From IMG/VR virus record IMGVR_UViG_3300042446_001440, positions 16,170 through 80,169 of that record: DNA of 64,000 bases; one strand, given 5' to 3'. Every line of letters begins with the position of its first letter. Within the stretch, counting starts at the first letter, position 1. The notes under the pieces were generated by a model, which had not been told where the DNA came from, searched no databases, and saw nothing but the letters and a program-made list of their open reading frames with translations. The DNA is from a virus. Below, in pieces: positions 17,155-23,453 of this stretch. A program made the translations under genes and the position numbers.

Positions 17155-18053
17155 GTAAAATAGAATCAAATAAGCTACTAATCAGTAGCGACTTCTATTC
17201 CGTCCAAGGAGAAGGAATAAGCAGTGGAATACCATCGTACTTCGTTCGTTTAGGATTATGTAATCTAACTTGCGGTATGTCTAGACCATTCACTAATAAC
17301 CTATTAAAGGAAGCAGCATTAGCTGATGGTGAAATATTCAAAGGTGATTTAGAATTAGAAGGTAAAGCAACTTGGACTTGTGATAGTACATCTCAGTGGT
17401 TATGGAGAGGTGAAAATAAAGATTTCCAATACCTAATTGATCAATGGAAAGAACAAGGTATATATGATGATATTTTAAATGGTAATATCCATATCATTTG
17501 GACAGGTGGTGAACCAACAATTAAAGGACATCAAGTAGCTATTGCCGGTTTTATTAAATATTGGGCTAATTATGTAGAAGATAATAAAGAAGGAGATACA
17601 GAAGTTCATACATTTGATCGTGAAACAAATATGCATTCTATTCATTACAAACCAGTAAATTCATTTCATGAGATAGAAACAAATGGTACAAACTATATTG
17701 AAGAATATTTATTCGGTAAACTAAATCAAATCAACTGTTCACCTAAGTTATCCAATTCAGGTATGACAGCTAAACAACGTATTAATCCAGAAGCGATTAA
17801 ACGTATAATGGAACATAAAAATTATCAATTTAAGTTTGTTGTTAGTATAGAGGACGACATTCAAGAAATCTTTAGAGACTTTATTGAGCCGTTTAATATT
17901 CCATTGAAAAATATAATTATAATGCCTGGAATGGATAGTAGAGATGATTTTCATGAAAGAACGCAGTTTAGCTTAGAAATGGCTAAAAAGTATAAGATTA
18001 GAGGTATGACCAGATTACATTTAAGTGCGTGGGATAAAACCTTGAACGTCTAA
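17151..18053 (+). CDS. queE: 7-carboxy-7-deazaguanine synthase (QueE, radical SAM)
   Basis: FYSVQGEGISSGIPSYFVRL and HIIWTGGEP are QueE hallmarks. The iron-sulfur cysteines are split: C37 and C41 in GLCNLTCGM, but the third is C77 in TWTCDSTS, giving CX3C-X35-C instead of CX3CX2C, with a ~33-residue insertion between them. Related insertions occur in other QueE proteins. The enzyme rearranges carboxytetrahydropterin to carboxydeazaguanine for QueC. At 300 aa it is longer than the usual 200-240. It ends its operon and is followed by a structured RNA and terminator. Confidence 0.85.
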   Translation: MSKIESNKLLISSDFYSVQGEGISSGIPSYFVRLGLCNLTCGMSRPFTNNLLKEAALADGEIFKGDLELEGKATWTCDSTSQWLWRGENKDFQYLIDQWKEQGIYDDILNGNIHIIWTGGEPTIKGHQVAIAGFIKYWANYVEDNKEGDTEVHTFDRETNMHSIHYKPVNSFHEIETNGTNYIEEYLFGKLNQINCSPKLSNSGMTAKQRINPEAIKRIMEHKNYQFKFVVSIEDDIQEIFRDFIEPFNIPLKNIIIMPGMDSRDDFHERTQFSLEMAKKYKIRGMTRLHLSAWDKTLNV

Positions 18054-18085
18054 AAATATATTTTCTAGATATTTATTATAGTAAA

Positions 18086-18168
18086 AGGCTGCTGGCACAG
18101 TTCTAAAATAATAGGCTCAAGGTCCTTAGAGTATGCCAGTACTCTATCATGACTAAGAGCCTTTTTTA
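18086..18168 (+). ncRNA. Pseudoknot-capable structured RNA ending in an intrinsic terminator
   Basis: TAGAGTA (18127-18133) pairs with TACTCTA (18140-18146). The whole 6-nt loop TGCCAG is complementary to CTGGCA at 18092-18097, so a loop-to-upstream pseudoknot is possible. An outer stem, GGCTC (18114-18118) with GAGCC (18157-18161), leads into T6. The element fills the gap between queE and an HNH gene. It could be a terminator-riboswitch-type leader, a small RNA, or a structure left by mobile-element insertion. A TATTTAT box precedes it at about 18070. Confidence 0.5.
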
Positions 18169-18177
18169 TTTATTATA

Positions 18178-18750
18178 ATGCATTATAGACAGATTTGGGA
18201 ACAAGTAAATGGATTAATTCCAATTGATGAACAAGGAAGACCTTATGAAATACATCATCTAGATGGAAATCGAAAAAATAACAATGTTAATAACTTAAAG
18301 TGTGTAACTGTAGAGGATCATTACAATATACATCTACAACAAGGAGATTATTATGCTGCTTGGATTATAGGTCAAAGACTTAGCAGAAGCCTAGAAGAAT
18401 TAGTAGAACTAAAAAAGAAAATGTCAGCTGCTAAAAAAGGTAAGCCGAGTAGTTTTACGGGAAAAAAACATTCCGAAGAATCAAAACATAAAATGTCTGA
18501 ATCCGCTAAACGCAGAGGTATCCCAGAAGAAAGACAGCGTAGAATGGCGTTAGCAAGGATAGGAGTAAAAAGAGGACCATTCTCGGATGAACATAGAGCT
18601 AAACTAAGTGCGGCACATAAAGGTAAACCTAACCTAGGCAAAGGAATATCAAAAGGATTTGTAGAATGCCCTTACTGCAATAAAGTAGGAGGTGCACCAG
18701 GAATGAAAAGGCACCACTTTACACACTGTAAAAAATATTTGGAAAATTAA
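18178..18750 (+). CDS. HNH homing endonuclease with NUMOD3 repeats
   Basis: The HNH core lies near the N-terminus: YEIHHLDGNRKNNNVNNLKCVT. Repeated SAKRRG/EHRAKLSAAHKGKP stretches are NUMOD3 DNA-contact motifs. The C-terminus has a C2H2-like CPYCNK...RHHFTHCKK zinc finger. It begins 10 nt after the T-tract of the structured RNA. It is a free-standing mobile endonuclease placed after queE. Confidence 0.85.
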   Translation: MHYRQIWEQVNGLIPIDEQGRPYEIHHLDGNRKNNNVNNLKCVTVEDHYNIHLQQGDYYAAWIIGQRLSRSLEELVELKKKMSAAKKGKPSSFTGKKHSEESKHKMSESAKRRGIPEERQRRMALARIGVKRGPFSDEHRAKLSAAHKGKPNLGKGISKGFVECPYCNKVGGAPGMKRHHFTHCKKYLEN

Positions 18751-18840
18751 AATAATTAACATATCTTTATTTTATGGTTATAAACATTATCTACAACCTC
18801 GTATACATTCCAGTAATTTATAAAACATTAAACGTATAAC

Positions 18841-19119
18841 GTGAAAACAATTAACATAGAAATCGCAAATATTACTGATGCTCAAGCAATTGCTTTAGAG
18901 GATATGTTTAGAACTTGGGTTAGTTTAGGAAATATTGGCTCAAGCAGATGGACATCCTTTTATGCAGACGGAGACGGTAACTTTAGGCCTAGTATTAAAG
19001 TAGACGGTAAAGACGCTGAATTTTCTCCTTTAATAGATGAAAAAATAAGAAATAAAATGTGGGAAGAAGGGGAATATAGAATTGATTATGACATGCTTGC
19101 ATGGAAATTAAAACATTAA
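18841..19119 (+). CDS. Hypothetical protein (92 aa, GTG start)
   Basis: It starts at GTG, directly after an ACATTAAACGTATAA leader that recurs twice downstream. The sequence is acidic with a DGDGNFRPSIKVDGKDAEFS stretch and no recognised family. The preceding 90 nt hold no gene but include TACATTCC, resembling the -10 half of the window's promoter motif. Confidence 0.5.
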   Translation: MKTINIEIANITDAQAIALEDMFRTWVSLGNIGSSRWTSFYADGDGNFRPSIKVDGKDAEFSPLIDEKIRNKMWEEGEYRIDYDMLAWKLKH

Positions 19120-19129
19120 ACGTATAATA

Positions 19130-19291
19130 GTGGAAAATATAATAGAAGTAAAATTCTGGATGGAACTTGAAACTACAGTAGATAATATGAATGAATTTAC
19201 TAAAAGTGAAGATTATAGATTAGTAGCTGAAATACTTAAAAAGTATTCTATTGATGTAGTTATTTGCTCTAAAGTAAAACCAAAACATTAA
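19130..19291 (+). CDS. Small hypothetical protein (53 aa, GTG start)
   Basis: The GTG follows the second repeated leader. The sequence ENIIEVKFWMELETTVDN continues to a C-terminal KPKH. Ending in KH like its upstream neighbour reflects the shared repeat rather than homology. No domain is recognised. Confidence 0.4.
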   Translation: MENIIEVKFWMELETTVDNMNEFTKSEDYRLVAEILKKYSIDVVICSKVKPKH

Positions 19292-19300
19292 ACACATAAT

Positions 19301-19468
19301 ATGACAATCGATAAAGACGAACTATTTAAACTCTATATGGAGTGGGTCAATGAAGTAACTGAAGAATGTGATTGGAAAACTTCATTCGGCCCAGAAGAGA
19401 TCGTACATTCAATAGCAACAATATTAGAACAAAACCCCCAACTAATAAATAATGAAGTTACTAACTAA
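19301..19468 (+). CDS. Small hypothetical protein (55 aa)
   Basis: It is an acidic helical protein starting at an ATG right after the third leader copy. Its last 17 nt overlap the start of folE in another frame. No motif is recognised. Confidence 0.4.
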   Translation: MTIDKDELFKLYMEWVNEVTEECDWKTSFGPEEIVHSIATILEQNPQLINNEVTN

Positions 19469-20084
19469 ATCAAACGGTAATCTATCCCGTACACCAGAAG
19501 AAATAGAACAAATGATCGAAAATGCTACAACAGCATACGCTAACTTCCTTACAGCAGTTGGATTTGACTATACAGCAGATAGACAAACCGAAGATACACC
19601 TCGTCGTGTAGCTAAAGCATGGCTTAAGGACCTAATTGTAGGTTCAGTAACAAACGAACCAAACATCACTACATTTCCTAACGATGAAGGATATGATGGA
19701 TTAGTAATTCAATCAGGTATCCCTATCACTAGTATGTGTGCACATCATAACCTAGCATTTACTGGATTCGCTACAGTAGCATACGTTCCAGGTGAAATGG
19801 TAATCGGATTATCAAAACTAAATCGTATCGTTGAATGGTTTGCTCGTAGACCACAAATGCAAGAATCATTAACACAACAAATTCATGATTATATTGCTGA
19901 TAAGATGGATTGTAAATCAGTAGCAGTAAGTATCGCTTGTAAACATACATGCTGTTCACATAGAGGTATTAAACACGCCTCAGTAATGTCAACCAATAAA
20001 TTCAGTGGAGTATTCATGGAACGAGACAATTTAATCCGTGAAGAATTACTATCAGCAATCGAAATGAACGGAACTAAATTCTAA
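19452..20084 (+). CDS. folE: GTP cyclohydrolase I
   Basis: The 210-residue protein contains SMCAHHNLAFTGFATVAYVPG, VIGLSKLNRIVEWFARRPQ and CKHTCCSHRGIKH, the zinc-site and substrate motifs of FolE. It makes dihydroneopterin triphosphate from GTP, the first step toward preQ0. With QueD, QueE and QueC in the preceding 6 kb, this completes the pathway and makes deazaguanine synthesis a more likely purpose than folate. Confidence 0.93.
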   Translation: MKLLTKSNGNLSRTPEEIEQMIENATTAYANFLTAVGFDYTADRQTEDTPRRVAKAWLKDLIVGSVTNEPNITTFPNDEGYDGLVIQSGIPITSMCAHHNLAFTGFATVAYVPGEMVIGLSKLNRIVEWFARRPQMQESLTQQIHDYIADKMDCKSVAVSIACKHTCCSHRGIKHASVMSTNKFSGVFMERDNLIREELLSAIEMNGTKF

Positions 20085-20086
20085 TT

Positions 20087-20506
20087 ATGAAGAAAAAATA
20101 TTACAGCTGGGAAGAAATAGACGAGCATATGGAAATGTTATCTTTGGATATTATGAAAAGTGGAGTTAACTTCAATAAAATATATGGTATACAAAGAGGC
20201 GGTTTAATTCCTGCAGTAATGTTATCTCATATACTAAATACTCCTATATCGGATATAATAGATTCCTATACACTAGTAGTAGATGATATTTGCGATACTG
20301 GAGAAACACTAAAATTCTATTCAGAACAAAAGTGTCCAACAGCTACTATCCATTATAAACGCTCAGCAATTATTGAACCTACGTTTTGGAGAGAAATAGC
20401 TGAAGAAGATATATGGTACTGTTACCCTTGGGAAAGAAAAGATTCAAAAACAATTGCTGACTATAAAATATACAATGACACAAGAAGAAAAAGATTTAAT
20501 ACTTGA
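20087..20506 (+). CDS. Type I phosphoribosyltransferase-like protein
   Basis: The 139-residue protein has the PRPP-binding loop LVVDDICDTGETL and an N-terminal YGIQRGGLIPAVMLSH strand typical of purine/xanthine PRTases. It sits directly after folE (2-nt gap). It could salvage purines or couple a base to ribose phosphate in the deazaguanine pathway; the acceptor base is not evident from sequence. The last 32 nt overlap a small downstream gene. Confidence 0.8.
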   Translation: MKKKYYSWEEIDEHMEMLSLDIMKSGVNFNKIYGIQRGGLIPAVMLSHILNTPISDIIDSYTLVVDDICDTGETLKFYSEQKCPTATIHYKRSAIIEPTFWREIAEEDIWYCYPWERKDSKTIADYKIYNDTRRKRFNT

Positions 20507-20609
20507 TATTGATTTTGAATGTGCTAAACTTGAAGATATATTACACGGAGAGGAAGGTAAAGCAATAACATACATAAGAATATTAATATTAAACCTCTTA
20601 AAAAAATAA
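20475..20609 (+). CDS. Small hypothetical protein (44 aa)
   Basis: It is a short acidic protein starting inside the end of the PRTase gene and finishing 2 nt before the next gene. It is supported by gap filling and a plausible coding frame only. Confidence 0.35.
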   Translation: MTQEEKDLILDIDFECAKLEDILHGEEGKAITYIRILILNLLKK

Positions 20610-20611
20610 AT

Positions 20612-20773
20612 ATGCAACCTAAAGAATCAAAATCAAATAAACATTTCCAAATCAGCCTAGTTAAATCAACTATACGGATATTAGCAGGAATAGCTCTAGT
20701 ATTAGGTAATATTCCACTAGCTGGAGTAGCTTTAATAATAGCAGAAATATTAGGGATCGCTGAAGAACTATAA
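20612..20773 (+). CDS. Small membrane protein (53 aa)
   Basis: A basic N-terminus (KESKSNKHFQ) is followed by a long hydrophobic stretch, IRILAGIALVLGNIPLAGVALIIAEILGIA, that could form a helical hairpin in the inner membrane. It is tightly placed between neighbours and has no recognised family. Confidence 0.45.
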   Translation: MQPKESKSNKHFQISLVKSTIRILAGIALVLGNIPLAGVALIIAEILGIAEEL

Positions 20774-20782
20774 AAATAAAAT

Positions 20783-21310
20783 ATGTTAAACGCAAAACAA
20801 ATATTAGAAGAAGGATTATTACAATTAGAAACAGCACAAGGTAAGCCAGCACAAGTTGGATACGACCTTACACTTAAAGCAGTACAAAAAGTAGGTAATA
20901 GCATTGGTGGAAACTTTGAATTTATAGGTAAAATTGGTAAAATCTTAAAAGATAAAACCGAACTTACAACCTACACTCCTAAAGATATTATTAATTTAGA
21001 TGGAGTTAGAGGATGGCTATTACACGAGGGTGTATATGATATCACATTTAATGAAGGATGTAAAATACCAGAAAATCGAGTAGCATTTATTAAACAACGC
21101 TCATCTCTCTACCGCAATGGTGCTATAATCAATAGCCCTGTATTTGATCCCGGCTTTGAAACAGCAAATATGGGTACTATATTATACGTACATGAAACAA
21201 TATTCATTGAAGAAAATGCACGTGTAGCACAGATATACTTCCACGAATGCAATGGCGCTGATCTATACAACGGACAGTGGCAAAACGATAAGCAACGTAG
21301 CTCACTATAA
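20783..21310 (+). CDS. dCTP deaminase/dUTPase-family protein
   Basis: The 175-residue protein has the trimeric dUTPase/Dcd fold signatures: YDLTLKAV, RVAFIKQRSSLYRNGAIINSPVFDPGF and the late ARVAQIYFHE strand. The RSSLYRNG segment matches Dcd better than plain dUTPase. It would feed dUMP/dTMP synthesis or keep dUTP low during replication. A terminator follows 5 nt after its stop. Confidence 0.8.
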   Translation: MLNAKQILEEGLLQLETAQGKPAQVGYDLTLKAVQKVGNSIGGNFEFIGKIGKILKDKTELTTYTPKDIINLDGVRGWLLHEGVYDITFNEGCKIPENRVAFIKQRSSLYRNGAIINSPVFDPGFETANMGTILYVHETIFIEENARVAQIYFHECNGADLYNGQWQNDKQRSSL

Positions 21311-21315
21311 TATTA

Positions 21316-21345
21316 ATAGCTCCTCATATCGAGGGGCTATCTTTC
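21316..21345 (+). terminator. Intrinsic terminator after the deaminase gene
   Basis: ATAGCTCCTC pairs with GAGGGGCTAT (10 bp with one G-U) around an ATATC loop, followed by CTTTCTCTT. It separates nucleotide metabolism from the fibre-like genes. Confidence 0.75.
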
Positions 21346-21348
21346 TCT

Positions 21349-21357
21349 TATATTTAT
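21349..21357 (+). promoter_or_regulatory. TATATTTAT box upstream of the fibre-like gene
   Basis: It lies immediately downstream of a terminator and 15 nt before the start at 21373, a typical place for a new promoter. No clear -33 TTTG is seen. Confidence 0.45.
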
Positions 21358-21372
21358 ATGTAAATAACATAG

Positions 21373-22704
21373 ATGGCAATTGTATATCGCGTAACGAATG
21401 CTCCTAATACAGGAAGTTCATTCATTAAAAACACTACATTAACATACGCTGAAGGTGATGGTAACTTCGCTGTATTGGAAAATTTATCTTCCTCTTACGT
21501 CGCTTTTATCCGCTCGTATAATACGGGTTCATTTACTGGATCCTTTACAGGTTCACTTCTTGGAACGGCGTCATATGCTAACCACAGTAATAGCGCATCA
21601 TATGCCGCTACATCGTCTTATGCAAAATATGCTGAAACATCATCATATGCCACCTCATTCACTGTAGCTAATACATTAACTGCCCAAACAATAATAGTTC
21701 AAACTATTACTTCAAGTGTTGAATTCGTAACTGGATCTACAAGATTTGGAAGTCTTATAGGTAATACTCATATATTTACAGGAAGTGTAAGTGTTAGTGG
21801 TAGCATAACAGGAACTAACGGAGTGGTTAATAATTTAACTGCATCTTGGGCTATATCTAGTTCGTATGCAAGTAATAGCGTTAGCGGTTCATATGCCATT
21901 TCCGCATCTTATTCAAATAATAGTACAAGTGCCTCTTATTCAAATAATAGTACATCAGCATCTTATGCTTTAACTGCTTCATATTCAAACAACAGTACAA
22001 GTGCCTCTTATGCATTAACCTCTTCATATTCTAAATATGCTGAGACATCATCATATGCTACTAGTTTTAGCGTAGCTAATAACTTAGTAGTAGGGGGTAC
22101 AATAACAAGTGGTGGAACGGCAGTGGTATTAGGAAGTGGAACTACAAACACCGTACCAAAGTTTACAGCAGCAAGTACAATAGGGGATAGTAATATAAAA
22201 GATAATGGAACTGTAGTAAGTATTAACGCCACAGCAGGTAGTTTTGGAGCACTTCAAGTTGGTAGCTACAATGGTAATATCTTAATGAATACTAATAATA
22301 CATCTGCTGGTTTAATATTTCAAAATACTGATTCTTCTAATAAATTATGGGATTTTTCTTCTTATAACAATAACCTATCTTTTAATGAATCAAATATTGG
22401 TGTTGTAATGTTACTTCAAGCAGGAGGAAATGTAGGTATAAGACAACCAAACCCAACAGCTGCACTTCATGTATCAGGAACAGTAAGATTTCCAGATTTA
22501 ACATCAACATCAGGATTATCAAATATAGTAATGACTGATCTTTCAACAGGACAACTTCACTACACAGCATCATCTATGTTTGTAACAAATATAAATGATA
22601 CCTATGCAGCAACACCAGCAATAACAAACATAATCACTTTATCAGCAGCTGAATACAGTAGTATAGGAGCTCCTTCATCAAACACACTTTACGTGATAAT
22701 ATAA
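21373..22704 (+). CDS. Repetitive tail-fibre-like structural protein
   Basis: The 443-residue protein is dominated by Ser/Ala/Tyr repeats (SASYA, TSSYA, ALTASYSNNS) after a GSFTGSFTGSLLGTASYA stretch, typical of beta-helical fibre shafts in marine T4-like phages. A C-terminal segment, GNVGIRQPNPTAALHVSGTVR, resembles the knob-proximal region of fibre and adhesin proteins. It probably forms a trimeric fibre contacting the host surface. The DNA repeats favour recombination and length variation. No chaperone or autocleavage domain is recognised. Confidence 0.65.
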   Translation: MAIVYRVTNAPNTGSSFIKNTTLTYAEGDGNFAVLENLSSSYVAFIRSYNTGSFTGSFTGSLLGTASYANHSNSASYAATSSYAKYAETSSYATSFTVANTLTAQTIIVQTITSSVEFVTGSTRFGSLIGNTHIFTGSVSVSGSITGTNGVVNNLTASWAISSSYASNSVSGSYAISASYSNNSTSASYSNNSTSASYALTASYSNNSTSASYALTSSYSKYAETSSYATSFSVANNLVVGGTITSGGTAVVLGSGTTNTVPKFTAASTIGDSNIKDNGTVVSINATAGSFGALQVGSYNGNILMNTNNTSAGLIFQNTDSSNKLWDFSSYNNNLSFNESNIGVVMLLQAGGNVGIRQPNPTAALHVSGTVRFPDLTSTSGLSNIVMTDLSTGQLHYTASSMFVTNINDTYAATPAITNIITLSAAEYSSIGAPSSNTLYVII

Positions 22705-22708
22705 ATGT

Positions 22709-23401
22709 ATGGGTAGTTTAAAAGTAGGTACAACATTAAGGGATACAATAGGTCAATTAAAATTAGGAAGTAGCAATGTAACAGCTATGTATAACGGTAG
22801 CGTACAAGTATTTCCATCAGCGACTACAACAACAACTAGCACAACTACTACAACAACAACGGCAGCACCAACTACAACGACAACAACAACTACTACAACT
22901 GCAGCACCAACAACTACAACAACAACAACTACAACGGCTGCACCAACAACAACTACAACAACAACTGCGGCACCAACTACAACTACAACAACAACGGCTG
23001 CACCAACAACAACTAGTACAACTACAAGTACAACAACTGTTCCTCCATCAACTGTAGACGTTACTCTACAATATGATGGTTTAGCATGGGAAATTTACGC
23101 CTCAATACCATTCTCATCCCCATCAACACTTGATGATTTAAATTTCTATGGAACAGCAACTGGTTATTCTTCAGCAGGATGTATTAATGTCACAAGCACG
23201 CAAGGCTTCTCAATTACTTTATTAGCAGGTAATACTTCGACACATACTGAACTTGGAACAAACCCACCATTAGATTGGGAAAGTATGAAAGTTACAACAT
23301 TGTATGTAGAGGGTGAATTAATAACTACTACTCCACAAAGTATAGTAGTAAACGGCCATACTTATATAATAACAGGATACGGAAATTGCTTTAACGCATA
23401 A
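22709..23401 (+). CDS. Thr-rich mucin-like linker protein, probable virion surface protein
   Basis: A short N-terminal domain (about 1-37, GSLKVGTTLRDTIGQLKLGS) is followed by about 70 residues of Thr tracts punctuated by AAP and then an ordered C-terminal domain of about 110 residues. The N-terminal part may anchor to a fibre or capsid, and the Thr tract is a flexible or O-glycosylatable stalk. The glycosyltransferase cluster downstream makes glycosylation of this protein an attractive but untested idea. Confidence 0.55.
   Translation: MGSLKVGTTLRDTIGQLKLGSSNVTAMYNGSVQVFPSATTTTTSTTTTTTTAAPTTTTTTTTTTAAPTTTTTTTTTAAPTTTTTTTAAPTTTTTTTAAPTTTSTTTSTTTVPPSTVDVTLQYDGLAWEIYASIPFSSPSTLDDLNFYGTATGYSSAGCINVTSTQGFSITLLAGNTSTHTELGTNPPLDWESMKVTTLYVEGELITTTPQSIVVNGHTYIITGYGNCFNA
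22828..23036 (+). repeat. ACA/ACT-rich simple repeat encoding poly-Thr
   Basis: About 210 nt consist almost wholly of ACA and ACT codons interrupted by GCA/GCT-GCA-CCA blocks at about 30-36-nt spacing. The repeat is prone to slippage and gives a variable-length stalk. Confidence 0.85.
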
Positions 23402-23419
23402 CATATAAAAATTTAAGTT

Positions 23420-23441
23420 GGGAACTGCAAAGTTCCCTTCT
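23420..23441 (+). terminator. Intrinsic terminator before the DNA polymerase gene
   Basis: GGGAACT-GCAA-AGTTCCC is a perfect 7-bp stem with a GNRA-like GCAA loop followed by TTCTTATATTT. It ends the fibre unit. Confidence 0.7.
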
Positions 23442-23450
23442 TATATTTAA
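23442..23450 (+). promoter_or_regulatory. TATATTTAA box upstream of the DNA polymerase gene
   Basis: The box lies 3 nt before the ATG at 23454, with GTTG about 21 nt further upstream. This fits a Bacteroidota-type -33/-7 pair, although the transcript leader would then be very short. Confidence 0.4.
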
Positions 23451-23453
23451 CGT

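Larger units (their letters stand above)
18822..19298 (+). repeat. Three copies of an AAACATTAAAC-type leader
   Basis: AAAACATTAAACGTATAA occurs before the gene at 18841 and again at 19109-19126, and a close variant, AAAACATTAAACACATAA, lies at 19282-19299. In the latter two the TTAA supplies the previous gene's KH-stop end, so each copy joins a stop codon to the next start. Confidence 0.6.

Noticed and set aside
21300-23400. Possible CRISPR-like direct repeats
   Set aside because: The repeats are in-frame coding repeats of fibre and Thr-rich proteins without regular unique spacers.
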